A DNA stretch of 5,873 bases from Hyphomicrobiales bacterium (GTDB lineage: Bacteria; Pseudomonadota; Alphaproteobacteria; Rhizobiales; Kaistiaceae): the NCBI GenBank assembly GCA_017305815.1, contig JAFKJZ010000313.1:1-5873 (forward strand). The letters run 5' to 3'. The notes under the pieces are model-generated. The model worked only from the letters and a program-made list of their open reading frames with translations. It was not told the DNA's origin and ran no database searches. How positions within the stretch are numbered: position 1 is the stretch's first letter; each line of letters opens with the position of its first letter. The position numbers and the translations under genes were made by a program. Of this stretch, positions 1-5,471 are shown piece by piece.

Positions 1-1156
1 GGTTGCCGCGCAGCACCGCGATGCCGGCATTGGGCCGGAACGGCTGGTCGAGCGGGCGGATCACCCGCTCGTCGAAGCGGACGGCGCCCGCATTGTTCTC
101 CGATTGTGTGCGGCCGGTGACGGTAAGCGCGTCGCCATTCAAGAGCGACGCGATCTCGTTCAGCACGGCCGGCACGCCGCCGGCGCGGAAGAAGTCTTCC
201 ATCAGATATTCGCCGGATGGCATCAGGTTGAGCAGGCAGGGCACTTCGCTGCCGAGCCGGTCCCAGTCCTCCAGCGTAAACGGCACGCCGAGGCGGCCGG
301 CGATCGCCAGCAGGTGCACGACGGCGTTGGTGGAGCCGCCGAGCGCCGCATTGAGCACGACGGCGTTCTCGAACGCCTCGCGCGTCAGCACCTTGGAGAG
401 ACGCAAGCCTTCATGCGTCATCGCGACGATGCGCTTGCCGGCCTCGAAGGAAATCGCGTGGCGGCGGGCGTCGACGGCGGGGATGGCGCCATTGCCGGGG
501 AGGGCGACGCCGAGCCCCTCGCAGAGGCTCGCCATGGTTGAGGCGGTGCCCATCGTCATGCAGGAGCCGGTGCTGGGCGACATGGCGGTTTCGGCCGCCA
601 TGAAGTCCTGCAGCGACATCGTGCCGGCGCGCACGGCTTCCTTGAAGCGGATGACGTCGGTGCCCGAGCCGATGCGGCGGCCTTCCCACGATCCCGAAAG
701 CATCGGTCCGCCGGAGACGACGATGGTCGGGACGTCGACGCTGGCGGCGCCCATCAGCGCCGCCGGCGTGGTCTTGTCGCAGCCGACGAGAAGGACGACG
801 CCGTCGATCGGATTGGCGCGGATCGAGGCCTCGACATCCATGCTGGCGAGGTTGCGGAACAGCATCGCCGTCGGGCGCATCAGCGCCTCGCCGAGCGAGG
901 TGACCGGGAACTCCAGCGGAAAGCCGCCGGCGGCGTAGACGCCGCGCTTCACATGTTCGGCCAGTTCGCGCAGATGGCCGTTGCACGGATTGAGGTCCGA
1001 CCAGCTGTTGCAGATGCCGATGACCGGGCGGCCGTCGAACATCTCGGCCGTGTGGCCCTGGTTGCGCAGCCAGCTTCGGTAGATGAAGCCGTAGGAATCC
1101 TGGCGGCCGAACCATTGCCGGCTGCGCAGGCCTTTCTTGTCCTTGTCGTCCGCCAT
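1..1156 (-). CDS. IlvD/Edd-family sugar-acid dehydratase (L-arabinonate dehydratase-like), partial: C-terminus beyond left edge
   Basis: Likely dehydrates a sugar acid (aldonate) to a 2-keto-3-deoxy acid in the cytoplasm, using an iron-sulfur cluster and Mg2+. The first 385 residues are visible; family members are usually about 570-600 long, so the C-terminal third is missing only because the window ends. The start is the ATG at 1156, with a weak GGGA upstream; the N-terminus reads MADDKDKKGLRSRQWFG. Visible family marks are NSWSDLNPC (Cys58), VGCDKTTPA (Cys126, Lys128) and TGSCMTMG (Cys198), the three cluster cysteines and the Mg-ligand lysine of this family, then VDARRHAISFEAGKR, LGGSTNAVVHLLAIAGR, NLMPSG and AVLRGN at the edge. 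From memory it resembles the Rhizobium L-arabinonate dehydratase group, which also accepts related sugar acids, more than the amino-acid enzyme IlvD. The start lies 47 bases after the amidohydrolase stop, so the two are probably co-transcribed. The exact substrate is unknown. Confidence 0.93.
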   Translation of the reverse strand, partial: MADDKDKKGLRSRQWFGRQDSYGFIYRSWLRNQGHTAEMFDGRPVIGICNSWSDLNPCNGHLRELAEHVKRGVYAAGGFPLEFPVTSLGEALMRPTAMLFRNLASMDVEASIRANPIDGVVLLVGCDKTTPAALMGAASVDVPTIVVSGGPMLSGSWEGRRIGSGTDVIRFKEAVRAGTMSLQDFMAAETAMSPSTGSCMTMGTASTMASLCEGLGVALPGNGAIPAVDARRHAISFEAGKRIVAMTHEGLRLSKVLTREAFENAVVLNAALGGSTNAVVHLLAIAGRLGVPFTLEDWDRLGSEVPCLLNLMPSGEYLMEDFFRAGGVPAVLNEIASLLNGDALTVTGRTQSENNAGAVRFDERVIRPLDQPFRPNAGIAVLRGN

Positions 1157-1203
1157 GTCGATCCCGTCAGCGGCTGGAGGTAAGATGGTGCGGTTTGGCT
1201 CGC

Positions 1204-1935
1204 TCAGACGGCGAGGCCGCCATGCCACCAGTGCTCGAACGGGTTGGAATTCAGGATGTAGTCGATCGTCGTGTCGGCGACGCGCGGCAGCGGCGTGCCT
1301 TCGACCTGGCTGTTGATGTTCTTCAGGCCTTCGACCGATTCCGCCACGCGGGCGAACGGGAAATCGGTGCCCCAGAAGATCTTGTTGCGGTCGGTGATCG
1401 TGTATTCCTGGGCGCAGACCAGGATGTTGTAGAACTGCCAGGGACGGTAGTGCAGGGCCGACACCTCGCAATAGACGTTCGGCTGCTTGCGGGCGACGAC
1501 GATGCATTCCTCGTACCAGGGGTGGCCCATATGGGCCATGATCATCTTCAGGTCCGGATAGCGCAGGGCGATCGTGTCGACATCGAGCGGGCGGCCGTAG
1601 TTGACCGGGGCGTTGCGGCCGTAGGTCGTTCCCATATGCATGGTCAGCGGCAGATTGTTCTTCTGCAGATATTCGTAGACCGGCTCGAGGCGCGGATCGA
1701 GCAGCGAGACGCCGTTGTAGATCGGGCCGAACTTGACGCCCTTGAGCTTCAGGTCCTCGATCGCATGCACGAGCAGATCCATGCAGTTCGGCATGCGGGG
1801 ATCGACGGCGGCGAAGCCGACGAACTTGTCGGGATACTTGGCGACGGCGGCGGCGGTCACCTCGTCATTGCCGTCGACGCCGATCGAATCCGCGTAGCGC
1901 AGCGAGAAGATGATCGCCTTGTCGACGTCGGCCAT
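1204..1935 (-). CDS. Amidohydrolase-2 / COG2159 metal-dependent hydrolase; true N-terminus uncertain
   Basis: A TIM-barrel metal-dependent hydrolase of the amidohydrolase-related family. In a sugar operon it may open a lactone, but members also act as decarboxylases and other hydrolases. From the ATG at 1935 it gives 243 residues. Likely active-site residues are Lys68 (GVKFGPIY), His100 (LTMHMGTTY), His135 (MIMAHMGHPW) and Asp191 (FWGTDFPF), matching the strand-5, -6 and -8 metal or base positions of the family; NPFEHW near the end is the usual C-terminal element. The length is short: family members are commonly 260-300 residues and carry an N-terminal His pair. Matching coding sequence does continue upstream to about 2067, but without an ATG, GTG or TTG, and the ATG at 1935 has no Shine-Dalgarno sequence. 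The boundary given is the first standard start codon, not a confident one. The gene lies first in an apparent operon with the dehydratase. Confidence 0.85.
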   Translation of the reverse strand: MADVDKAIIFSLRYADSIGVDGNDEVTAAAVAKYPDKFVGFAAVDPRMPNCMDLLVHAIEDLKLKGVKFGPIYNGVSLLDPRLEPVYEYLQKNNLPLTMHMGTTYGRNAPVNYGRPLDVDTIALRYPDLKMIMAHMGHPWYEECIVVARKQPNVYCEVSALHYRPWQFYNILVCAQEYTITDRNKIFWGTDFPFARVAESVEGLKNINSQVEGTPLPRVADTTIDYILNSNPFEHWWHGGLAV

Positions 1936-2067
1936 CTCGCGGGCCAGCGTGTCCGCGTCCGCCTTGGGCGCGAGGCCGGCGGCGCGCGCCAGCCCGGCCT
2001 GCTTGGCGTAGAGCGGCGTAACCTGGTCGTCGTTGTAGATGTTGACGTGGCAGTATTTAACGTTAAA
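1936..2067 (-). other. Coding-like 5' extension of the amidohydrolase lacking a start codon
   Basis: Reading upstream from the ATG at 1935 in the same frame gives 44 sense codons before a TAA at 2070-2068. The text looks like a genuine amidohydrolase N-terminus: YCHVNIYNDDQVTPLYAKQ, a helix rich in Ala and Leu, then DTLAREMADVDKAIIF, the usual helix and second strand. Codons downstream of about 2052 end almost always in G or C, like the rest of the gene, while the five before that (TTT AAC GTT AAA TAC) are AT-rich and are the operator palindrome. No ATG, GTG or TTG occurs; only two CTG and one ATC could serve as rare starts. The family's first-strand metal motif, normally D-x-H-x-H or similar, reads Y-C-H-V-N. 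Either an unusual start is used, the true start was lost by mutation, or the sequence has an error here. Confidence 0.6.
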
Positions 2068-2068
2068 T
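2055..2068. promoter_or_regulatory. Perfect 14-bp palindrome, putative LacI-family operator
   Basis: ATTTAACGTTAAAT is identical on both strands, with its centre on a CG step at 2061/2062. Operators of LacI-family regulators are typically 14-20 bp palindromes with a central CG, into which the hinge-helix leucine inserts. It lies in a striking AT-rich patch within GC-rich DNA, about 160 bases upstream of the divergent LacI-family gene and just downstream of a TTGACA box facing the amidohydrolase. Binding there would block transcription of the amidohydrolase-dehydratase operon. The site is seen; its use by this regulator is inferred. Confidence 0.65.
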
Positions 2069-2091
2069 TACACAACTCTGGACCCTGTCAA
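2063..2091 (-). promoter_or_regulatory. Putative sigma-70 promoter for the amidohydrolase-dehydratase operon
   Basis: On the minus strand a perfect TTGACA occupies 2091-2086. A 17-base spacer leads to ATTTAA at 2068-2063, and TAATTT lies at a 15-base spacer; both are poor -10 boxes. The -10 region falls inside the 14-bp palindrome, a normal arrangement for a repressed promoter. Transcription would start near 2055, which leaves almost no leader if the protein really begins near 2067. Confidence 0.4.
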
Positions 2092-2213
2092 GTGGCGGAT
2101 CGCGATTTTGGGGATTGCTTCCTCGGCGAAAAGTCGCTGAATGATCGGGTAATTCAAGAGTTGAAGCGTTGAGTCGCGGGCCGGGGTGGGCCATCGATAT
2201 CCCCGCGCCAAAA

Positions 2214-2218
2214 GAGGA
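2214..2218 (+). promoter_or_regulatory. Ribosome binding site deciding the LacI-family start
   Basis: GAGGA at 2214-2218 overlaps the upstream ATG at 2218 and so cannot serve it. It lies 11 bases before the in-frame ATG at 2230, a long but usable distance, which favours the downstream start. Confidence 0.5.
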
Positions 2219-2229
2219 TGTTCGATCCC

Positions 2230-3279
2230 ATGTCGGACGCAAATTCCGGCCGTGCTCCACCAAAGCGTGTCACGATAAAGGACGTTGCCAAGGCCGCCGA
2301 CGTCTCGCCGATGACCGTTTCCAACGTGATCAACGGCAAGCACCAGTTCGTCAGCGAGCGCACCCGCAAGGCGGTCGAGCGCGAGATCGCGCGGCTCAAT
2401 TACCGTGTCCAGCATAGCGCGCGTAGCCTGCGCGTGGCGCGCCGCCGTTCGGTCGGCATGATCTTCGTCGACGACGCGCCTTCCTTCCTCGCCGACCATT
2501 TCAACGCGCATGTCGTCGCCGGGCTCTGCAACGTGCTGAGCGCCGCCGACCACACCGTGACCGTGCAGGGCATCCGCGCCGACCATTTCAACCAGTCGTC
2601 GATCATCCGCAATTTCGCCGTCGACGGCTTCTGCGTCGTGCTGTCCGGCCTGCCGGACGAGCGCAGCGCCATCCTGGACAGCCTGATCAACCTGGACCAG
2701 CCGCTCGTCCTGATCCAGGAGCCGATCGCCTCGCCCAACGAGGAAACCTGCATCGTCCGCCAGGACGACGCCGCCGGCGGCAGGCTGCTCGCCGATCATC
2801 TCGCCGCTCGCCGCGTCGATAGCGTGCTTGTCGTCGTGCCCAGCCAGAACTGGCCGGCGATCGACCAGCGCGTCGCCGGCCTGCGCGAAGGCTTCCAGGC
2901 GGCAGGCGGCAATGTGCGCATCGACGTCGTGCAGGCCAAGACCGAGGATTTCGACAGCGCCCGCGCCGCGGTCACGACCTATCTCGATCACCATCCGCTG
3001 CCCGATGCGATCGTCGGTGGCAATGACCGCTTCGCCATCGCGGCGATGTCGATCCTGCTCGATCGCGGCATTCCCGTGCCGGACCGGGTCAAGATCACCG
3101 GCTTCAACGGCTTCGAGCAGCGCCGCTATGCGAGGCCGCTGGTGACGACGGTGATTTCCTCCGCCTACGAACTGGGCGAGCGGGCAGGGGAGGTGCTGTT
3201 GACCCGCTTCGAGAAGGGCCGGTTCCCGACCCGCGAACTGGTGCTGCCGGTCTATTTCGAGTCGGGCGAGACGACCTGA
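2230..3279 (+). CDS. LacI-family transcriptional regulator
   Basis: A cytoplasmic DNA-binding repressor that responds to a sugar or sugar-derived ligand. From the ATG at 2230 it has 349 residues, a normal length; an in-frame ATG at 2218 would add four residues (MFDP) but has no spaced ribosome site. Residues 14-35 (VTIKDVAKAADVSPMTVSNV and following) are the classic LacI helix-turn-helix. Residues 56-72 hold the hinge region with ARSL, whose leucine normally inserts into a central CG of the operator. The rest is a periplasmic-binding-protein-like core: SVGMIFVDD starts it, RQDDAAGGRLLADHL is the usual second-lobe entry, and GGNDRFAIAAMSILLDRGIPVP followed by ITGFNGFE is the family's C-terminal signature, with Asn in place of the common Asp in GFD. 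It is transcribed away from the amidohydrolase and probably represses it through the palindrome at 2055-2068. The ligand is unknown. Confidence 0.96.
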   Translation: MSDANSGRAPPKRVTIKDVAKAADVSPMTVSNVINGKHQFVSERTRKAVEREIARLNYRVQHSARSLRVARRRSVGMIFVDDAPSFLADHFNAHVVAGLCNVLSAADHTVTVQGIRADHFNQSSIIRNFAVDGFCVVLSGLPDERSAILDSLINLDQPLVLIQEPIASPNEETCIVRQDDAAGGRLLADHLAARRVDSVLVVVPSQNWPAIDQRVAGLREGFQAAGGNVRIDVVQAKTEDFDSARAAVTTYLDHHPLPDAIVGGNDRFAIAAMSILLDRGIPVPDRVKITGFNGFEQRRYARPLVTTVISSAYELGERAGEVLLTRFEKGRFPTRELVLPVYFESGETT

Positions 3280-3302
3280 CGCCGCTGCGATCGGCGATTT
3301 TT
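3280..3302 (+). terminator. Putative intrinsic terminator of the LacI-family gene
   Basis: Directly after the stop codon, CGCCG (3280-3284) pairs with CGGCG (3292-3296) around a 7-base loop, followed by A and five T (3298-3302). The stem is short but all G-C, and the T-run stands out in this GC-rich DNA. Confidence 0.5.
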
Positions 3303-3603
3303 CCAAGCTTCGGCGAAGGGGCGTCTTGCCTCTTCCGGGTCTTCGCCCGCCCGGCCGCCACGGTAGCCCCCGGCCGTCCCGCCTCCGGCGTTCCCCCGGC
3401 TCGACGGGGCGATCGCGGCTGTCCCCACAGACCCCATGCCTACGGGCGGCTTGTGGCCTGAAATGCTGTATACCCGAGGCGGGCCGCCGGATCCGAATCG
3501 GTGGTCGAGTTGGCTTGAAGGAGCAAGTCGGCGCAAGAGGCCACGACGAAATCCCGCCGGTTCAGTACCATCCGGTGGAGCGAGATGAGGGAACGACGCC
3601 GCG
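3303..3603. other. Gene-free stretch upstream of the GntR-family gene
   Basis: I see no convincing coding region here: open frames on both strands lack family features and sit next to or across real genes. It should hold the promoter of the GntR gene, but no good -35/-10 pair is visible. It contains a GTATAC hexamer at 3468-3473 (the core seen in some FadR-type operators, here without symmetric flanks), a minor hairpin CCCCG/CGGGG at 3394-3409, and AGGGA at 3588-3592, 11 bases before the GntR start. Confidence 0.5.
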
Positions 3604-4302
3604 ATGGAATCCAGTCCGAACAAGGTCAGCCGGCAGGGTCTCCCATCCCAGGTCGCCGCCTTCGTGCGCGTCGAGATCCTGCGCGGTAACCTGAAGCCCG
3701 GCGACCGGCTGCCTACCGAACAGGAGTTCGCGGCGATGCATGGCGTGAGCCGCGCCGTGATCCGCGAGGCGATCGCCAAGCTGCGGCATGAGGGGCTCGT
3801 CGTCTCGCGCCAGGGCATTGGCGCCTTCGTCGCGTCGCCCGAGGCGGCGAACTCGCTGACGCTGGAGCCGAACAGCCTCGCCGTGCCGGAGGACTATCGC
3901 CACCTCTACGAGTTGCGGCTGATGCTGGAGACGGGCGCGGCCGAACTGGCGGCGATCCAGCGCACGGACGAAGACCTCGCCGAGATGGCGCGTTGCATCG
4001 ACAACATGGCAAAGGTGAAGGATCTGCACGGCGCCTATGTCGAGACCGACATCGCGTTCCACCGCGCCGTCGCCGGCGCGACCAAGAACCCGTTCGTGTC
4101 GCTGTTCATTTCCTTCGTCGACGTGAAGCTGCAGGAGAGCATACTGGTGGCGCTGCGCTCGCTCGATTTCGCCACGACCTCGGCGATCTCGCGCGGCGAA
4201 CACCAATTGATCTACGACGCGATCGCGGCCGGCGACCCCGCCGCCGCGGCCGCCGCGATGCGCTCCCACCTCACCAATTCCTCCCGCCGCCTGGGGTTGT
4301 AA
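3604..4302 (+). CDS. GntR-family transcriptional regulator, FadR/FCD subfamily
   Basis: A 232-residue DNA-binding regulator, typical in length for the FadR subfamily, which usually controls sugar-acid or organic-acid catabolism. The N-terminal winged helix covers about residues 10-78: LPSQVAAFVRVEILRGNLKP, GDRLPTEQEFAAMHGVSRAV, then IREAIAKLRHEGLVVSRQGIG. The C-terminal all-helical FCD ligand domain covers about 97-228, with ELRLMLETGAAELAA opening it. Asp149 and His153 (TDIAFHRAV), His200 (GEHQLIYDAI) and His222 (MRSHL) match the metal-binding residues of FCD domains, so a carboxylate ligand bound through a metal is likely. AGGGA lies 11 bases before the ATG. The gene stands alone on the plus strand, converging on the dehydrogenase operon. 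Its target could be that operon, the dehydratase operon or itself; the sequence does not decide. Confidence 0.95.
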   Translation: MESSPNKVSRQGLPSQVAAFVRVEILRGNLKPGDRLPTEQEFAAMHGVSRAVIREAIAKLRHEGLVVSRQGIGAFVASPEAANSLTLEPNSLAVPEDYRHLYELRLMLETGAAELAAIQRTDEDLAEMARCIDNMAKVKDLHGAYVETDIAFHRAVAGATKNPFVSLFISFVDVKLQESILVALRSLDFATTSAISRGEHQLIYDAIAAGDPAAAAAAMRSHLTNSSRRLGL

Positions 4303-4331
4303 GGGCGGGCGGATCCACCTCCCGAATGCAA

Positions 4332-4361
4332 ATCGCCCCGCAGGTTTCCCGGCGGGGCGAT
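4332..4361. terminator. Hairpin between convergent genes, likely bidirectional terminator
   Basis: ATCGCCCCGC (4332-4341) pairs perfectly with GCGGGGCGAT (4352-4361) around a 10-base loop. It lies 29 bases after the GntR stop and 25 bases after the dehydrogenase stop, where convergent transcripts should end. Neither side has a clear T-run (the minus strand has a weak ATTTGCATT), so termination efficiency is uncertain. Confidence 0.7.
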
Positions 4362-4386
4362 GGATCGTGTCAGTGAGCCGTCGCGT

Positions 4387-5451
4387 TCAGGCGACGGGGA
4401 CCATCGTGCCGGTTTCGCCCGATTTCAGCATCGCCTCGACCACCTGGACCGAGTGCAGGCCGACGGCGGCGTTGCCGCAATTCTCGATCTCCTGGCCGAG
4501 GCAGAGGTCGACGAAGGCCTCGACCGGGGTCGTGCAGGTATAGGCGCCGGCGCCCGGCTCGATCGCCATTTCCTCGTCCTCGCCGTCCAGCCGGCGCAGC
4601 CAGAGCCGCTCGCGCTCGACGTCGAGCAGCAGCATGCCCTCGGTGCCGAACAGGCGGATATCGACCTGGAACGGCGAGCCGGGCGGCACGGAGGCGGAGC
4701 CCGACAGCGATCCGGTCGCGCCGCCGGCGAAGGTCATGGCGAGCGCATTGTGGATGTCGGTGTCGATCCGGGACTTGCCGAGCAGGGCGAAGACGGAATC
4801 GGGCTCGAGCCCGGTGACGTAGAACAGGCCGCCCAGCATGTGGACGAGCTGGCCCCAGCCATAGCCGCCGGCGCCCGGATGGGCCCAGGTGGCGCGCTCG
4901 GGACGGAACATCTCCTTCTCGGTACCCTGCAACTCGCCGCCCGAGACGAGGTCCTCGATCGGCGTCGCCATCTGCGCCGACAGATGGCGGATGCGGCCGA
5001 TGCGGCCCGACGCGACCAGTTGGTGCGCCTTCTTGAAATATGGCTGGAAGCTCCAGCCATAGGGCACGAGGATCTCGCGGCCGGCCTTCTCGGCCGCCGC
5101 GATCAGCCGGCGGGCATCGGCCGAATTGGTCGCCATCGGCTTCTCGACCATGACATGGCTGCCCTTGGCCAGCGCCGCCATCGCCTGCTCGGCATGGAGA
5201 TGATGCGGCGACGCGACGATGACGCCGTCCATCTCGACATTGTCGAGCAGTTCCTCATAGGTCTCGTAGGCGTGCGGGAAGCCAAAGGCTTCCTTGACCT
5301 TCGCGAGCTCCGCCGCGCCGGGCCGCGCGACGCCGACCAACTCGACATTCGGGTTGCGCTGCAGGATCGGCAGATGGTTGGCGACGGCCCAGGAGCCGGC
5401 GCCGATGATGCCGATGCGCGCCTTGCGCCCGGCCTGGGCTGTCTCAGCCAT
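4387..5451 (-). CDS. Gfo/Idh/MocA-family oxidoreductase
   Basis: A cytoplasmic NAD(P)-dependent dehydrogenase, probably acting on a sugar or polyol. Its 354 residues are a normal family length. The Rossmann domain has GIIGAGSWA (Gly14, Gly17, Gly19), DGVIVASPHHLHAEQA and VMVEKPMATN with the family's EKP motif at 103-105, where Lys104 is the usual catalytic lysine. The second domain contains the substrate-site region GGYGWGQLVHMLGG with His204, and ends in the family's open sheet. The residue after the second strand is Arg43 (VGVARPG) and not an acid, which would fit NADP(H) better than NAD(H); this is inference. The start at 5451 is well supported by GGGAGGAG ending 5 bases upstream. It follows the RbsD-like gene by 20 bases, so the two form an operon and the RbsD-like protein may prepare its sugar substrate. 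The exact substrate is unknown. Confidence 0.94.
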   Translation of the reverse strand: MAETAQAGRKARIGIIGAGSWAVANHLPILQRNPNVELVGVARPGAAELAKVKEAFGFPHAYETYEELLDNVEMDGVIVASPHHLHAEQAMAALAKGSHVMVEKPMATNSADARRLIAAAEKAGREILVPYGWSFQPYFKKAHQLVASGRIGRIRHLSAQMATPIEDLVSGGELQGTEKEMFRPERATWAHPGAGGYGWGQLVHMLGGLFYVTGLEPDSVFALLGKSRIDTDIHNALAMTFAGGATGSLSGSASVPPGSPFQVDIRLFGTEGMLLLDVERERLWLRRLDGEDEEMAIEPGAGAYTCTTPVEAFVDLCLGQEIENCGNAAVGLHSVQVVEAMLKSGETGTMVPVA

Positions 5452-5456
5452 GCTTG

Positions 5457-5464
5457 CTCCTCCC
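5457..5464 (-). promoter_or_regulatory. Strong ribosome binding site of the Gfo/Idh/MocA gene
   Basis: On the minus strand GGGAGGAG is followed by five bases and the ATG at 5451. It is the best Shine-Dalgarno sequence in the window and fixes this start. It lies in the 20-base gap after the RbsD-like stop codon. Confidence 0.85.
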
Positions 5465-5471
5465 GGCGCGA

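Noticed and set aside
3..938. Long plus-strand open frame opposite the dehydratase
   Set aside because: It is rich in Ser, Arg and Pro with no family motif; the minus frame encodes conserved IlvD/Edd motifs throughout, so this is an antisense shadow.
2073..2075. TTG at 2075 as the amidohydrolase start
   Set aside because: It lies in a different frame from the conserved protein, has no ribosome site, and would need a frameshift.
2138..2156. TGAAT...ATTCA inverted repeat as a second operator upstream of the LacI gene
   Set aside because: Only five bases per arm with a nine-base non-symmetric spacer; too weak to claim.
1195..2172. Long plus-strand open frame opposite the amidohydrolase
   Set aside because: Low-complexity Asp, Val, Arg and Gly composition typical of the antisense of a GC-rich gene; no recognisable domain, and it covers the promoter region.
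2068..3306. 412-codon minus-strand open frame opposite the LacI-family gene
   Set aside because: Antisense shadow: it covers the LacI gene and the divergent promoter and shows no conserved motif.
3468..3473. GTATAC as an operator for the GntR-family protein
   Set aside because: Only the six-base core is symmetric and the flanks do not match; a six-base palindrome is expected by chance.
3562..4269. Minus-strand open frame opposite the GntR gene
   Set aside because: His- and Arg-rich antisense shadow; the plus strand encodes a complete GntR/FCD protein.
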